A program made the translations under genes and the position numbers. Shown piece after piece: positions 16,950-25,532 of a DNA stretch of 64,000 nucleotides. Numbering within the stretch: the first letter of the stretch is position 1; each line of letters begins with the position of its first letter. The notes under the pieces were generated by a model. That model made no database searches. It was not told the DNA's origin and worked only from the letters and a program-made list of their open reading frames with translations. Origin of the DNA: Rhizobacter koreensis (GTDB lineage Bacteria; Pseudomonadota; Gammaproteobacteria; Burkholderiales; Burkholderiaceae_C); assembly GCF_013366375.1 (NCBI RefSeq), contig NZ_JABWMJ010000017.1, positions 1 through 64,000 on the forward strand. The letters run 5' to 3'.

Positions 16950-18467
16950 ATGCGAAGTGAGGCATTGCCCCTGACCGTGGCCGATCTGTTGCGCAAGCAG
17001 GTGGCCGTGCGGCCCGATGCGCCCGCGCTGCAGGACTCACAGGGCGCGTTGAACTACGCAGGGCTCGACCGGTGGGTCAGCCGTATCGCGCAGGCCCTGC
17101 TCGCCAGCGGTGTCCGGGCCGGCGAACGCATCGCCGTGCTCGCGGAGAACCGGCGCGAATACATCGGGCTGCAGCTGGCAGTCGCCAAGATCGGCGCGAT
17201 CGTCGCCTGCCTGAACTGGCGGCTGGCCGACGCCGAAGCCTCGCACTGCCTGAGGCTCGTGTCCCCGCACCTGGTGTTCGTGTCGCGGCGTCATGCCGAC
17301 GTGCTCGTGCGCATCGGCTGGACGGAGTGCCCGGTGGTCGGGCTCGACGCCGAGTTCGACGGTTTCGTGGCCGCCGGCATCGAGACCGACCCCTTGATCG
17401 AGGTCGACGCCGAACAGGGCTTGGTGATCCTCTACACCAGCGGGACCACCGGCCTGCCCAAGGGGGCCGTGATCAGCCAGCGCGCGATGGTGGCGCGCGC
17501 GATGTGCTTCGCTGCCGAGTACGGCATCACCGCCGAACACGCCTATGTGGCCTGGAGTCCGCTGTTCCACATGGCCGCGACCGACTTCAGCCTGGCCACG
17601 CTGATGCTTGGGGGCAAGGTCATCGTGCAGGACGGCCTGGACGTCGATCGCCTCTGCGCGACGATCGAGGGCGAGACGATCGGCTGGTTGGTCGCGATGC
17701 CCGGCATGATCGCCCCCCTCATTGATGGCCTACGGCGCAATCGCACGCGGCCACGCGGCGTGCGGCTGGTGGGCGCGATGGCCGATCTGGTGCCGCTGCA
17801 GCAAATCGCCGAGTTGACCGGGCTGCTCGGCGCGCCCTACATCAACAGCTTCGGCGCCACCGAGACCGGCCTCGCGCCGGCCTCTGGTGCGCTGCTGGCG
17901 CCGGGCGTGGTGCCCGCGACCCTGGCCAAGCGCGAGTCGGGCTTCTGCCGCCTGCGCCTGGTGGACGCCGAGGAGCGCGACGTGCCGGTGGGAACGCCCG
18001 GCGAGGCGGCGCTGCGCGGTCCGACGCTGTTTTCCGGCTACTGGAATGCGCCGGAAGCGAACACGCACGACTTCCGCGGCGGCTGGTTCCACATGGGCGA
18101 CCTGTTCGTGCGCCGTGCCGACGGTTTGCTGGACTTTGTCGACCGCGCCAAATACCTGATCAAGTCCGGCGGCGAGAACATCTATCCCGCCGAGGTGGAG
18201 CGCGTGCTGCTGGCCCAGCCCGGCGTGGCGGACGCCGTGGTGGTGCGCCGGCGCGACGAGCGATGGGGCGAGGTGCCGGTGGCCTTCGTTGCCCTGCAGC
18301 CGGACGCGAGCGTCGACCGCGAGGCCTTGCTCTCGGGCTGCCGCGGGCAACTCGCCGGGTTCAAGGTCCCCAAGGAGATCCGTTTCGTCGAGCCGGCGTC
18401 GTTCCCGCGCAGCAGCACCGGCAAGATCCAGCGCCACGAGGTGGAGCGCCAATGGCTCGCCGCCTGA
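16950..18467 (+). CDS. Class I adenylate-forming acyl-CoA ligase, first gene of the right operon
   Basis: This 505-residue ligase would convert a free acid to its CoA thioester. The core motif ILYTSGTTGLPKG is at residues 160-172, the hinge is DRAKYLIKSGGENIYPAEVE, and the catalytic Lys is in SSTGKIQRHEV. The start ATG at 16950 is where alignment to the family begins. As the first gene of the plus-strand operon, about 60 bases after the candidate promoter, it is placed to activate the entry substrate for this operon. It is distinct from the other four ligases in the window. Confidence 0.86.
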   Translation: MRSEALPLTVADLLRKQVAVRPDAPALQDSQGALNYAGLDRWVSRIAQALLASGVRAGERIAVLAENRREYIGLQLAVAKIGAIVACLNWRLADAEASHCLRLVSPHLVFVSRRHADVLVRIGWTECPVVGLDAEFDGFVAAGIETDPLIEVDAEQGLVILYTSGTTGLPKGAVISQRAMVARAMCFAAEYGITAEHAYVAWSPLFHMAATDFSLATLMLGGKVIVQDGLDVDRLCATIEGETIGWLVAMPGMIAPLIDGLRRNRTRPRGVRLVGAMADLVPLQQIAELTGLLGAPYINSFGATETGLAPASGALLAPGVVPATLAKRESGFCRLRLVDAEERDVPVGTPGEAALRGPTLFSGYWNAPEANTHDFRGGWFHMGDLFVRRADGLLDFVDRAKYLIKSGGENIYPAEVERVLLAQPGVADAVVVRRRDERWGEVPVAFVALQPDASVDREALLSGCRGQLAGFKVPKEIRFVEPASFPRSSTGKIQRHEVERQWLAA

Positions 18468-18561
18468 AATCCGCCGAGGCTGCGCGCCGTCCCGGCGGGC
18501 CCCTTCCGTATCCGCACAACCGTCACGGCATTACCGCCTTGTCCAACCCCAGGAGCCCCAT

Positions 18562-19746
18562 ATGAGCCACACAGTCATCGTTGCCGGCGTCGGCATGATT
18601 CCCTTTGCCAAACCCGGCGCCAGCGAACCCTACAACGTGATGGGCGAGAAGGCGGCGCGCCTGGCGCTGCGGGATGCTGGCGTGGACTACAAGGCCATCG
18701 AGCAGGCCTTCGTCGGCTATGTCTACGGCGACTCCACCTGCGGCCAGCGTGCGCTGTACCCGCTGGGCATGACCGGCATCCCGGTGCTGAACGTCAACAA
18801 CAACTGCTCCACCGGCTCGTCGGCGCTGTTCCTGGCGCGTCAGGCGGTGCAGTCGGGCGCGGCCGAGTGCGTGCTGGCGCTCGGCTTCGAGCAGATGCAG
18901 CCCGGAGCGATCAAGGCCGCTTTCGCCGATCGCCCGACACCCTTCGAGCAGTTCGACAGCGTCACCGACGAGTTGGTCGGGCATCCGGAGATCCCGCTGG
19001 CGCTGCGCTACTTCGGCGGCGCCGGCAAGGCGCACATGGACAAGTACGGCACCCGGCTTGAGACCTTCGCCGCCATTCGCGCCAAGGCCAGCCGCCATGC
19101 GGTGAACAACCCGCTGGCACTGTTCCGCAAGGAGGTATCGGTCGACGACGTGATGGCCGCACCGATGGTCTGGGAAGGCGTGATGACGCGCCTGATGGCC
19201 TGCCCGCCCACCTGCGGCGCCGCCGCGGCGGTGATCTGCTCCGAGGCCTACGCCAAGAAGCACGGCCTGAACCGCCAGGTGCGCATTGCCGCGCAGGCGA
19301 TGACCACCGACTTCCCCAGCACCTTCGAGTCGCACGACATGATGCGCGTCGTCGGCTACGACATGGCGCGCGAGGCCAGCCGCAAGGTCTACGAATCGGC
19401 CGGCATCGGTCCGAAGGACGTCGATGTCGTCGAGCTGCACGACTGCTTCGCGCAGAACGAGCTCATCACCTACGAGGGCCTGGGCCTGTGCCCCGAGGGC
19501 GGTGCCGAGAAGTTCGTGCGCGACGGCGACAACACCTACGGCGGCAAGGTCGTCACCAACCCTTCCGGCGGCCTGCTCTCCAAGGGTCACCCACTGGGCG
19601 CCACCGGTCTGGCGCAGTGCTACGAGCTGACGCACCAGCTGCGCGGCACCGCCGAGCAGCGGCAGGTCAAGGGCGCGCGCACCGCGCTGCAGCACAACCT
19701 GGGTCTCGGTGGCGCCTGCGTCGTGACCCTGTACCAAGCGGCTTGA
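18562..19746 (+). CDS. SCPx-type thiolase
   Basis: This 394-residue thiolase has the nucleophile in VNNNCSTGSSALF, the second motif VVELHDCFAQNEL, and the third motif GGLLSKGHPLGATGLAQC; it ends LGGACVVTLYQAA. The VEWQ-type Cys loop and an NNNCSTGS start characterise sterol-carrier-protein-X thiolases, which release propionyl- or acetyl-CoA from branched 3-oxoacyl-CoA. The start at 18562 is preceded by AGGAG. No C-terminal SCP2 lipid-binding domain is present. It is followed after 14 bases by the MaoC pair, suggesting that hydration, oxidation and thiolysis genes are grouped. Confidence 0.86.
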   Translation: MSHTVIVAGVGMIPFAKPGASEPYNVMGEKAARLALRDAGVDYKAIEQAFVGYVYGDSTCGQRALYPLGMTGIPVLNVNNNCSTGSSALFLARQAVQSGAAECVLALGFEQMQPGAIKAAFADRPTPFEQFDSVTDELVGHPEIPLALRYFGGAGKAHMDKYGTRLETFAAIRAKASRHAVNNPLALFRKEVSVDDVMAAPMVWEGVMTRLMACPPTCGAAAAVICSEAYAKKHGLNRQVRIAAQAMTTDFPSTFESHDMMRVVGYDMAREASRKVYESAGIGPKDVDVVELHDCFAQNELITYEGLGLCPEGGAEKFVRDGDNTYGGKVVTNPSGGLLSKGHPLGATGLAQCYELTHQLRGTAEQRQVKGARTALQHNLGLGGACVVTLYQAA

Positions 19747-19760
19747 GAAAGGGCCCACCC

Positions 19761-20204
19761 ATGATCGACAAGAAGCACATCGGCTACGCGCCACCGCCCA
19801 CGGTGTGGACGGTGGAGAAGGGGCGCATCGCCTTCTTCGCCAAGGTGATCGGCCTGACCGACCCGATCCACACCAAGGAGGCGGCGGCCAAGGCCGCGGG
19901 CTATCGCGGCATCGTCGCGCCGCCCACCTTCTTCTTCGGCGCCGAGAGCGATGCCGGCGTGTCGATGAAGATGATCCAGGAGTTCGACATCGACCTGGGC
20001 AAGGTGCTGCACGGCGAGCAGCGATTCGAGTACCACGCCCCCGTGTGCGCCGGCGACACCCTGCGCATCGACACCAAGGTCACCGACATCTACGACAAGA
20101 AGGGCGGCCTGCTCGAGTTCGTGGTGCGTGAGTCCAAGGTCACCAACCAGCTCGGCGAGCACGTGGCGGACATGCGCGGCGTCATCGTCGTGCGCCACGG
20201 CTGA
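19761..20204 (+). CDS. MaoC-like hydratase subunit with degenerate active site (HadA-like)
   Basis: This 147-residue hot-dog protein starts IDKKHIGYAPPPTVWTVEKG and has VIGLTDPIHTKEAAAKAAGY where a catalytic MaoC would have the D-x-N-P-x-H signature. The paired His/Asp arrangement is lost, but PPTFFF and LHGEQRFEYHAPVCAGD are typical of HadA-like partner subunits. In such systems a non-catalytic subunit shapes the substrate tunnel while the neighbour catalyses. The adjacent gene 20 bases downstream encodes the catalytic type, so a heterodimeric (R)-enoyl-CoA hydratase is likely. Confidence 0.8.
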   Translation: MIDKKHIGYAPPPTVWTVEKGRIAFFAKVIGLTDPIHTKEAAAKAAGYRGIVAPPTFFFGAESDAGVSMKMIQEFDIDLGKVLHGEQRFEYHAPVCAGDTLRIDTKVTDIYDKKGGLLEFVVRESKVTNQLGEHVADMRGVIVVRHG

Positions 20205-20224
20205 GACGCCAGAGGAGACGCACG

Positions 20225-20641
20225 ATGAATTTCGATCCCAAGACCGTGAAGGTGGGCGATGCCATGCCCGCGCTCGAGCTGCCGCCGATCACGCGCACGA
20301 CGCTGGCCCTGTTCGCCGGCGCGTCGGGTGACCACAACCCGATCCACATCGACCTCGACTTTGCGCGCAAGGCCGGCATGAAGGACGTGTTTGCGCACGG
20401 CATGCTGTCGATGGCCTACCTGGCGCGCGCGCTCACGCAGTGGGTGCCGCAAAGCCGCCTGCTGAGCTACGGCGTGCGATTCGCCGCCATCACCCAGGTC
20501 GCCGATCGCGTGCAGTGCAGCGGCAAGGTGGTCGAGAAGCTCGAGTACCGCGGGCGCCCCTGCGCGCGCATCGAACTGACGGCCTCGCGCAACGGCGAGC
20601 AGGTCACGCTCAGCGGCGACGCCATCGTTGCGCTGGACTGA
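20225..20641 (+). CDS. MaoC-like (R)-enoyl-CoA hydratase catalytic subunit (HadB-like)
   Basis: This 138-residue hot-dog protein has the full hydratase-2 signature FAGASGDHNPIHIDLDFARK, with the catalytic Asp and His and the following FAHGML. It pairs with the degenerate MaoC gene directly upstream. It would hydrate a trans-2-enoyl-CoA made by one of the dehydrogenases in this operon. The SDR 45 bases downstream is the natural next enzyme, oxidising the hydroxyacyl-CoA. Confidence 0.84.
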   Translation: MNFDPKTVKVGDAMPALELPPITRTTLALFAGASGDHNPIHIDLDFARKAGMKDVFAHGMLSMAYLARALTQWVPQSRLLSYGVRFAAITQVADRVQCSGKVVEKLEYRGRPCARIELTASRNGEQVTLSGDAIVALD

Positions 20642-20685
20642 TTTCGTACCCACACCGAACCATACTCATTCTCTTGGAGAGACCC

Positions 20686-21513
20686 ATGAAGAAGCTCGAA
20701 GGCAAAGTAGCCATCGTTTCCGGCTCCGGCCGCGGCATCGGCCGCGCCATCGCGATGAAGCTGGCCAGTGAAGGCGCCAAGGTCGTCGTCAACGACCTCG
20801 ACGCCGGCCCGGCCGAGGAGACCGTGGCCGCCATCAAGGCCGCGGGTGGGCAGGCCCTGGCCTGCGCCGGCAGCGTCACCGCCGACGGCTTTGCCGAGAA
20901 GTTCGTCAAGACCGCCATCGACGGCTTCGGCGGCCTGGACATTATCGTCAACAACGCCGGCTACACCTGGGACAACGTGGTCCAGAAGATGACCGACGAA
21001 CAGTGGCACGCGATCCTCGACGTGCACCTGACGGCGCCGTTCAAGATCCTGCGCGCGGCGGCGGACTTCATCCGCCACCAGTCCAAGGTCGAGGCCGATG
21101 CCGGCAAGGAGGTGTTCCGCAAGGTGGTCAACATCTCGTCGGTGGCCGGCACCGGCGGCAACGCCGGCCAGGCCAACTACTCGGCCGGCAAGGCCGGCAT
21201 CATCGGCCTGACCAAGGCGCTGTCGAAGGAATGGGGCCGCTACAAGGTCAACGTCAACGCGGTGGCCTTCGGCCTGATCAAGACCAGGCTCACCGAGGCC
21301 ACCGCCGGCGGCAACGCGTCGATCGACGTCGAAGGCCGGCAGATCAAGGTGGGCGTCAACCCGGACCTGATGGCGATGATGGAGCGCGGCATCCCGCTGG
21401 GCCGTGGCGGCACGCCCGAGGAGGCCGCGGGCTCGGTGTACCTGCTGTGCACGCCGGAGTCCAACTACATCAGCGGGCAGGTGCTGATCTGCGGCGGCGG
21501 GGTCTCGATCTGA
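20686..21513 (+). CDS. SDR-family hydroxyacyl-CoA dehydrogenase
   Basis: This 275-residue SDR has NAD motif SGSGRGIGRAI, NDLD after beta 2, VNNAGYTWDN, and the catalytic Ser...Tyr-x3-Lys in NISSVAGTGGNAGQANYSAGK. An insertion of about 30 residues lies before the C-terminal ISGQVLICGGG, in the substrate-capping region (GGNASIDVEGRQIKVGVNPD). The ATG at 20686 has GGAGA in front. It is positioned after the MaoC pair and before the dehydrogenase pair, consistent with the third step of a beta-oxidation round. Confidence 0.84.
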   Translation: MKKLEGKVAIVSGSGRGIGRAIAMKLASEGAKVVVNDLDAGPAEETVAAIKAAGGQALACAGSVTADGFAEKFVKTAIDGFGGLDIIVNNAGYTWDNVVQKMTDEQWHAILDVHLTAPFKILRAAADFIRHQSKVEADAGKEVFRKVVNISSVAGTGGNAGQANYSAGKAGIIGLTKALSKEWGRYKVNVNAVAFGLIKTRLTEATAGGNASIDVEGRQIKVGVNPDLMAMMERGIPLGRGGTPEEAAGSVYLLCTPESNYISGQVLICGGGVSI

Positions 21514-21579
21514 TCGACCCCCCGGCCGGCTCCGCCGGTCCGTTCCAGCCCGACCGGCGCATGAAAGGTTGTTCAGTTC

Positions 21580-22761
21580 ATGAATCTGACGTTCAGTGAC
21601 GAGGACCGCGTCTTCCAGCGCGGCGTGCGCGACTGGTTCGCGGCCAACACGCCGGAGGTCTTGCGGCGCAAGGTCGAAAGCGGCCAGATGCTGACCCGCG
21701 ACGAGATCGTGCATTGGCAGCGCCGCCTGGACGAGCAGGGCTTTCTCGTCGTCGGCTGGCCGAAGGAACACGGCGGCCCGGGTTGGACGCCGACCCAGCG
21801 CTACCTGTACGACCTGGAACGCGCCGCCGCCAACGCGCCGGTGGGCCTGTCGATGGGCGTGATCATGCTGGGGCCGGTGCTGATGGCCTTCGGCAGCGAC
21901 GCGCAGAAGGCGCGCTACCTGCCGCGCATCCGTCGCTGCGAGGACTGGTGGTGCCAGGGCTATTCCGAGCCCGGCGCGGGATCGGACCTGGCCAGCCTGG
22001 CGACGACCGCCGTGTCGGACGGCGACGACTACGTGATCAATGGCTCCAAGATCTGGACCACCTATGCGCACTGGGCCACCCACATGTTCTGCCTGGTGCG
22101 CACCGCCAACACCGGCAAGAAGCAGGAGGGCATCTCGTTCCTGCTGATCGAAATGGACCGTCCGGGCATCGAGGTGCGCCCGATCGTCTCGATCGATGGC
22201 GAGCACCATCTGAACCAGGTCTTCTTCACCGACCTGCGCGTGCCGCGCAGCAACCTGGTCGGCCAAGAAGGGCAGGGCTGGGAGATCGCCAAGTACCTGC
22301 TCACGCACGAACGCACCAGCATCGCCGGCGTGGCCGAGTCGAAGGCGGCGATGGCCAACCTGCTGCGTTCGGCCGCCGAGCGCCGCTGGGCCGGCACTCG
22401 CCTGATCGACCAGCCGGGGATGGCGGCACGGCTGGCGCGCGCCGAGATCGACCTGACGGCACTCGAGTACACCAACCTGCGTGTGCTGTCGTCCACCGCG
22501 GCGGGCAAGGCGCCGGGCCCGGAGTCGTCGCTGCTCAAGCTGATGGGCACGGCCGTGCAGCAGACGCTGTCCGAGCTGGCGCTCGACATCGGCGCCGAGC
22601 AGGCCTGGCCCTGGCATCCCGAAGGCGCCTTGGCCGAGGCCGCGCATGTCCACTCGATGGAGCGTTATGCCTTCTTGCGCGCCTGCACCATCTACGGCGG
22701 CAGCGACGAGGTGCAGAAGACGGTGCTGGCCAAGTCCATGCTGGCCGGCGCCGCACGCTGA
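21580..22761 (+). CDS. Acyl-CoA dehydrogenase, catalytic (alpha-type) subunit of a probable heteromer
   Basis: This 393-residue dehydrogenase has CQGYSEPGAGSDLASL and NGSKIWTTYA in the flavin/substrate domain. The MCAD Glu position is Gly (IYGGSDEVQ). The catalytic Glu is instead in helix G (YLLTHERTSIAG), as in isovaleryl-CoA dehydrogenase and in the active subunits of mycobacterial FadE/ChsE heterotetramers. The next gene, 9 bases downstream, encodes a dehydrogenase-like protein without these features, so an alpha2beta2 enzyme for a bulky acyl-CoA is likely. The start ATG is at 21580. Confidence 0.86.
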   Translation: MNLTFSDEDRVFQRGVRDWFAANTPEVLRRKVESGQMLTRDEIVHWQRRLDEQGFLVVGWPKEHGGPGWTPTQRYLYDLERAAANAPVGLSMGVIMLGPVLMAFGSDAQKARYLPRIRRCEDWWCQGYSEPGAGSDLASLATTAVSDGDDYVINGSKIWTTYAHWATHMFCLVRTANTGKKQEGISFLLIEMDRPGIEVRPIVSIDGEHHLNQVFFTDLRVPRSNLVGQEGQGWEIAKYLLTHERTSIAGVAESKAAMANLLRSAAERRWAGTRLIDQPGMAARLARAEIDLTALEYTNLRVLSSTAAGKAPGPESSLLKLMGTAVQQTLSELALDIGAEQAWPWHPEGALAEAAHVHSMERYAFLRACTIYGGSDEVQKTVLAKSMLAGAAR

Positions 22762-22770
22762 ACGGAGTAC

Positions 22771-23928
22771 ATGCGCATGGACCTGAACCCCACCCCCGAA
22801 CAGAAGATGCTGCGCGAGGCGGCGCACAAATACTTTCGTGCCGAGTGTGGCTTCGACGCGCGCGCGCGGTCGCTGGCGTCCGACGGCGGCTGGGGCGCGG
22901 CGCACTGGGCGCGCTTCGCCGAGTTCGGCTGGCTCGGCCTGGCCCTGCCGGAAGCCGTGGGCGGCTTCGGCGGCATGCCCGAGCTGATCCAGGTGTGCGA
23001 AGCGATGGGCGCGGCGCTGTGCGTCGAGCCCTACCTCGCATCCACCGTGCTGGCGGCGCAGGCGGTGGCCGCTGCGGCCGACGGCGCGCAACAGCGGGCG
23101 CTGCTGGTGCCGCTGGTGGAAGGCCGCAGCAAGCTGGCGCTGGCGTACACCGAGGCCGAGTCCGGCCCCGCGCTCGAATGGGTCGAGACACGTGCAAGGC
23201 GACAGGGCAGCGGCTGGGTGCTCGACGGCCGCAAGACCGGCGTCGTCGGGCTGCCTTGGGCCGGCACGGTGATCGTCAGCGCCCGCATCGACGGCCAGCC
23301 GGGGGATCGCGACGGCATCGCGCTGTTCGCCGTGCCGGCCACGACCGGGGGTGTGGAGATCGTGGCCTATGCGCGCTACGACGGCCTGCGCAGCGGCGAG
23401 TTGCGGTTGACCGGGGCGCAGCTCGACGCGGGCGCGCTGCTGGGCGAGCCGGCGCGCGCCCTCGACGCGCTGGAGCGCGCGGTCGATCTCGCGACCATCG
23501 CCGCCTGTGCCGATGCGCTGGGCGCGATGTCGGCGGTGCTGCACAAGACCGGCGCCTACCTGGCCACGCGCAAGCAGTTCGGTGCGCCTTTGGCGAGCTT
23601 CCAGGTGCTGCAGCACCGCATGGTGGACATGTTCGCGGCGCTCGAGGCGTCGCGCTCGATGGTCGTGATGGCGGCGCTGCATGCCGATGCGGCACCCGAC
23701 GAGCGTGCCCGCGCGGCGTCGGCGGCGAAGGTGGCCGTGGGCGAGCGCGCGCGCTTCGTCGCCCAGCAGGGCGTGCAGCTGCACGGAGGCGTGGGCATGA
23801 CCGAGGAGCTGGACATCGGCCATTACTTCCGCCGCCTGACGCTGCTCGAGAAGGCCGATGGCGGCATCGACCACCACCTGCAGCGGTTCGGACGACTGCA
23901 GCGCAGGAACTTCGGGCCGTCGGCATGA
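22771..23928 (+). CDS. Acyl-CoA dehydrogenase-like protein, probable beta-type partner subunit
   Basis: This 385-residue protein has the acyl-CoA dehydrogenase fold (RKQFGAPLASFQVLQHRMVDM, QLHGGVGMTEELDIGHYF) but lacks the usual TEP-x-x-GS flavin motif; the corresponding part reads AYTEAESGPALEW. It ends LEKADGGIDHHLQRFGRL without the EGT motif. These are traits of the second subunit of heteromeric dehydrogenases, which bind FAD or substrate only partly. It overlaps the start of the carboxylase beta gene by 4 bases. MDLNP at 22777 is an alternative start. Confidence 0.84.
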   Translation: MRMDLNPTPEQKMLREAAHKYFRAECGFDARARSLASDGGWGAAHWARFAEFGWLGLALPEAVGGFGGMPELIQVCEAMGAALCVEPYLASTVLAAQAVAAAADGAQQRALLVPLVEGRSKLALAYTEAESGPALEWVETRARRQGSGWVLDGRKTGVVGLPWAGTVIVSARIDGQPGDRDGIALFAVPATTGGVEIVAYARYDGLRSGELRLTGAQLDAGALLGEPARALDALERAVDLATIAACADALGAMSAVLHKTGAYLATRKQFGAPLASFQVLQHRMVDMFAALEASRSMVVMAALHADAAPDERARAASAAKVAVGERARFVAQQGVQLHGGVGMTEELDIGHYFRRLTLLEKADGGIDHHLQRFGRLQRRNFGPSA

Positions 23929-25532
23929 CGGTGATGCCTTCCTCCATATCGACGACCGACGAGGCCTTCGCGCGCAACCGCGACGCCTACCTCGCACGGA
24001 TTGCCGATCTGCACGCCCGCCGCGCGCGGGCGCTGGTCGGCGGGCCGGAGAAGGCGCGCCGCCTGCACAAGCAGCGCGGTCAGCTGCTGCCGCGCGAGCG
24101 GCTGGCGGCGGTGCTGGACCCCGGCTCGCCCTTCCTCGAATTCGGCCAGCTCGCCGGCGACGGCCTTTACGAGGGCGTGCCGCCCGGCGGCAGCATCATC
24201 ACCGGCGTGGGCCTGGTCAGCGACCGGCCCTGCATGCTGATGATCCACGACGCCACCGTGAAGGGCGCCACCTACTACGGCATCACCGCCAAGAAGCACG
24301 TGCGGGCGCAGATGTTCGCCTGGCAGCACCGTCTGCCGTGCATCACGATGGTCCAGTCCGGCGGCGCCAACCTGCCCGAGCAGGCGCACATCTTCCCGGA
24401 TGACGGCCAGTTCGGCTCGATCTTCTACAACCAGATCCGCATGTCGGCCGAGGGCATCACGCAGATCGCCACCGTGCATGGGCCTTCGACCGCGGGCGGC
24501 GCCTACCTGCCGGCGCTGTGCGACATGGCGGTGATCGTGCGCAAGCAAGGCGCGATGTTCCTCGGCGGGCCTGAGCTGGTGTACGCGGCCACCAAGGAAG
24601 AGGTCGACGCCGAGACGCTAGGCGGTGGCGAGATGCACAGCCGTGTCAGCGGCGTCACCGACCACCTGGCCGAGAACGACGGCCACGCCATCGCGATCGT
24701 GCGCGACCTCGTCGCCCACCTCGGCACGCCGCCCAGGCAGCGCTGGGACGTGGCCCCGGCGCGGCCGCCGCTGCACGACCCGCGCGAGATCTACGGCATC
24801 GTCAGCGCCGACACGCGCCACCCCACCGACAACCGCGAGGTCATCGCCCGCCTGATCGACGGCAGCGAACTGCAGGAGTTCAAGCCGCTGTACGGCGACA
24901 CGCTGATTTGCGGCTTCGCGCGCATCAAGGGCTTCCAGGTGGGCATCCTGGCCAACAACGGTGTCATCTTCTCCGAGGCCGCCGTCAAGGGCGCGCACTT
25001 CATCGAACTGGCCTGCCAGCGCGACATCCCATTGCTGTTCGTGGCCGACGTCTCCGGCTTCATGGTCGGCCAGGCGGTCGAGCGCGAGGGCATCGCCAAG
25101 CACGGCGCCAAGTTCATCACCGCGATGGCCTCGGCCAACGTGCCGCGCTACACGCTCATCACCGGCGGGTCGTACGCCGCGGCCTATCTGGCGATGTGCG
25201 GGCGCCCGTTCAAGCCGCATGCCATGCTGATGTGGCCCAGCGGCCGTGCTGCGCTGATGGGCCCGGAGCAGGCGGCCACCACGCTGACGATGGTGCGCGA
25301 CCGCATCCACGAGCGCGAGGGCACGCGCTGGACAGACGAAGAGCGCGAGCGCTTCAAGCAGCCGATCCGCGAGCAGTTCGAGGCCTTCGCGAGCCCCTAC
25401 AACTTCGCCTCCAACCTGTGGTGCGACATGGTGATCGACCCGCTGGAGACGCGCGACACGTTGGCCCTGTTGTTCGAACTGGCCGGCCGCCAGCCGCAAC
25501 GCGAGACGCGCTTCGGCGTGTTCAGGATGTGA
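23925..25532 (+). CDS. Methylcrotonyl/geranyl-CoA carboxylase-type carboxyltransferase (beta) subunit
   Basis: This 535-residue carboxyltransferase moves CO2 from carboxybiotin to an acyl-CoA. LLPRERLAAVLDPGSPFLEF, DATVKGATYYGITAKKH, SGGANLPEQ and STAGGAYLPALCD are typical of the MCC/GCC branch and unlike propionyl-CoA carboxylase. The C-terminal half carries LANNGVIFSEAAVKG and ITGGSYAAAYLAMCGR. The substrate therefore is probably a 3-methyl-2-enoyl-CoA-like compound. The start ATG overlaps the preceding dehydrogenase stop by 4 bases. The stop overlaps the next gene by one base. Its biotin partner is three genes further on at 28738. No HMG-CoA lyase gene accompanies it. Confidence 0.86.
   Translation: MTVMPSSISTTDEAFARNRDAYLARIADLHARRARALVGGPEKARRLHKQRGQLLPRERLAAVLDPGSPFLEFGQLAGDGLYEGVPPGGSIITGVGLVSDRPCMLMIHDATVKGATYYGITAKKHVRAQMFAWQHRLPCITMVQSGGANLPEQAHIFPDDGQFGSIFYNQIRMSAEGITQIATVHGPSTAGGAYLPALCDMAVIVRKQGAMFLGGPELVYAATKEEVDAETLGGGEMHSRVSGVTDHLAENDGHAIAIVRDLVAHLGTPPRQRWDVAPARPPLHDPREIYGIVSADTRHPTDNREVIARLIDGSELQEFKPLYGDTLICGFARIKGFQVGILANNGVIFSEAAVKGAHFIELACQRDIPLLFVADVSGFMVGQAVEREGIAKHGAKFITAMASANVPRYTLITGGSYAAAYLAMCGRPFKPHAMLMWPSGRAALMGPEQAATTLTMVRDRIHEREGTRWTDEERERFKQPIREQFEAFASPYNFASNLWCDMVIDPLETRDTLALLFELAGRQPQRETRFGVFRM

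Noticed and set aside
14713-19746. Idea that the SCPx-type thiolases are steroid side-chain aldolases (Ltp2-like)
   Set aside because: Ltp2-type aldolases need a DUF35 partner fused or adjacent; none is seen, and both proteins keep the thiolase Cys and GHP motifs.
20467-23997. Very long open frame on the minus strand opposite the dehydrogenase and SDR genes
   Set aside because: It is antisense to five well-supported genes, is rich in Arg/His/Gly repeats typical of mirror frames in high-GC DNA, and shows no domain.
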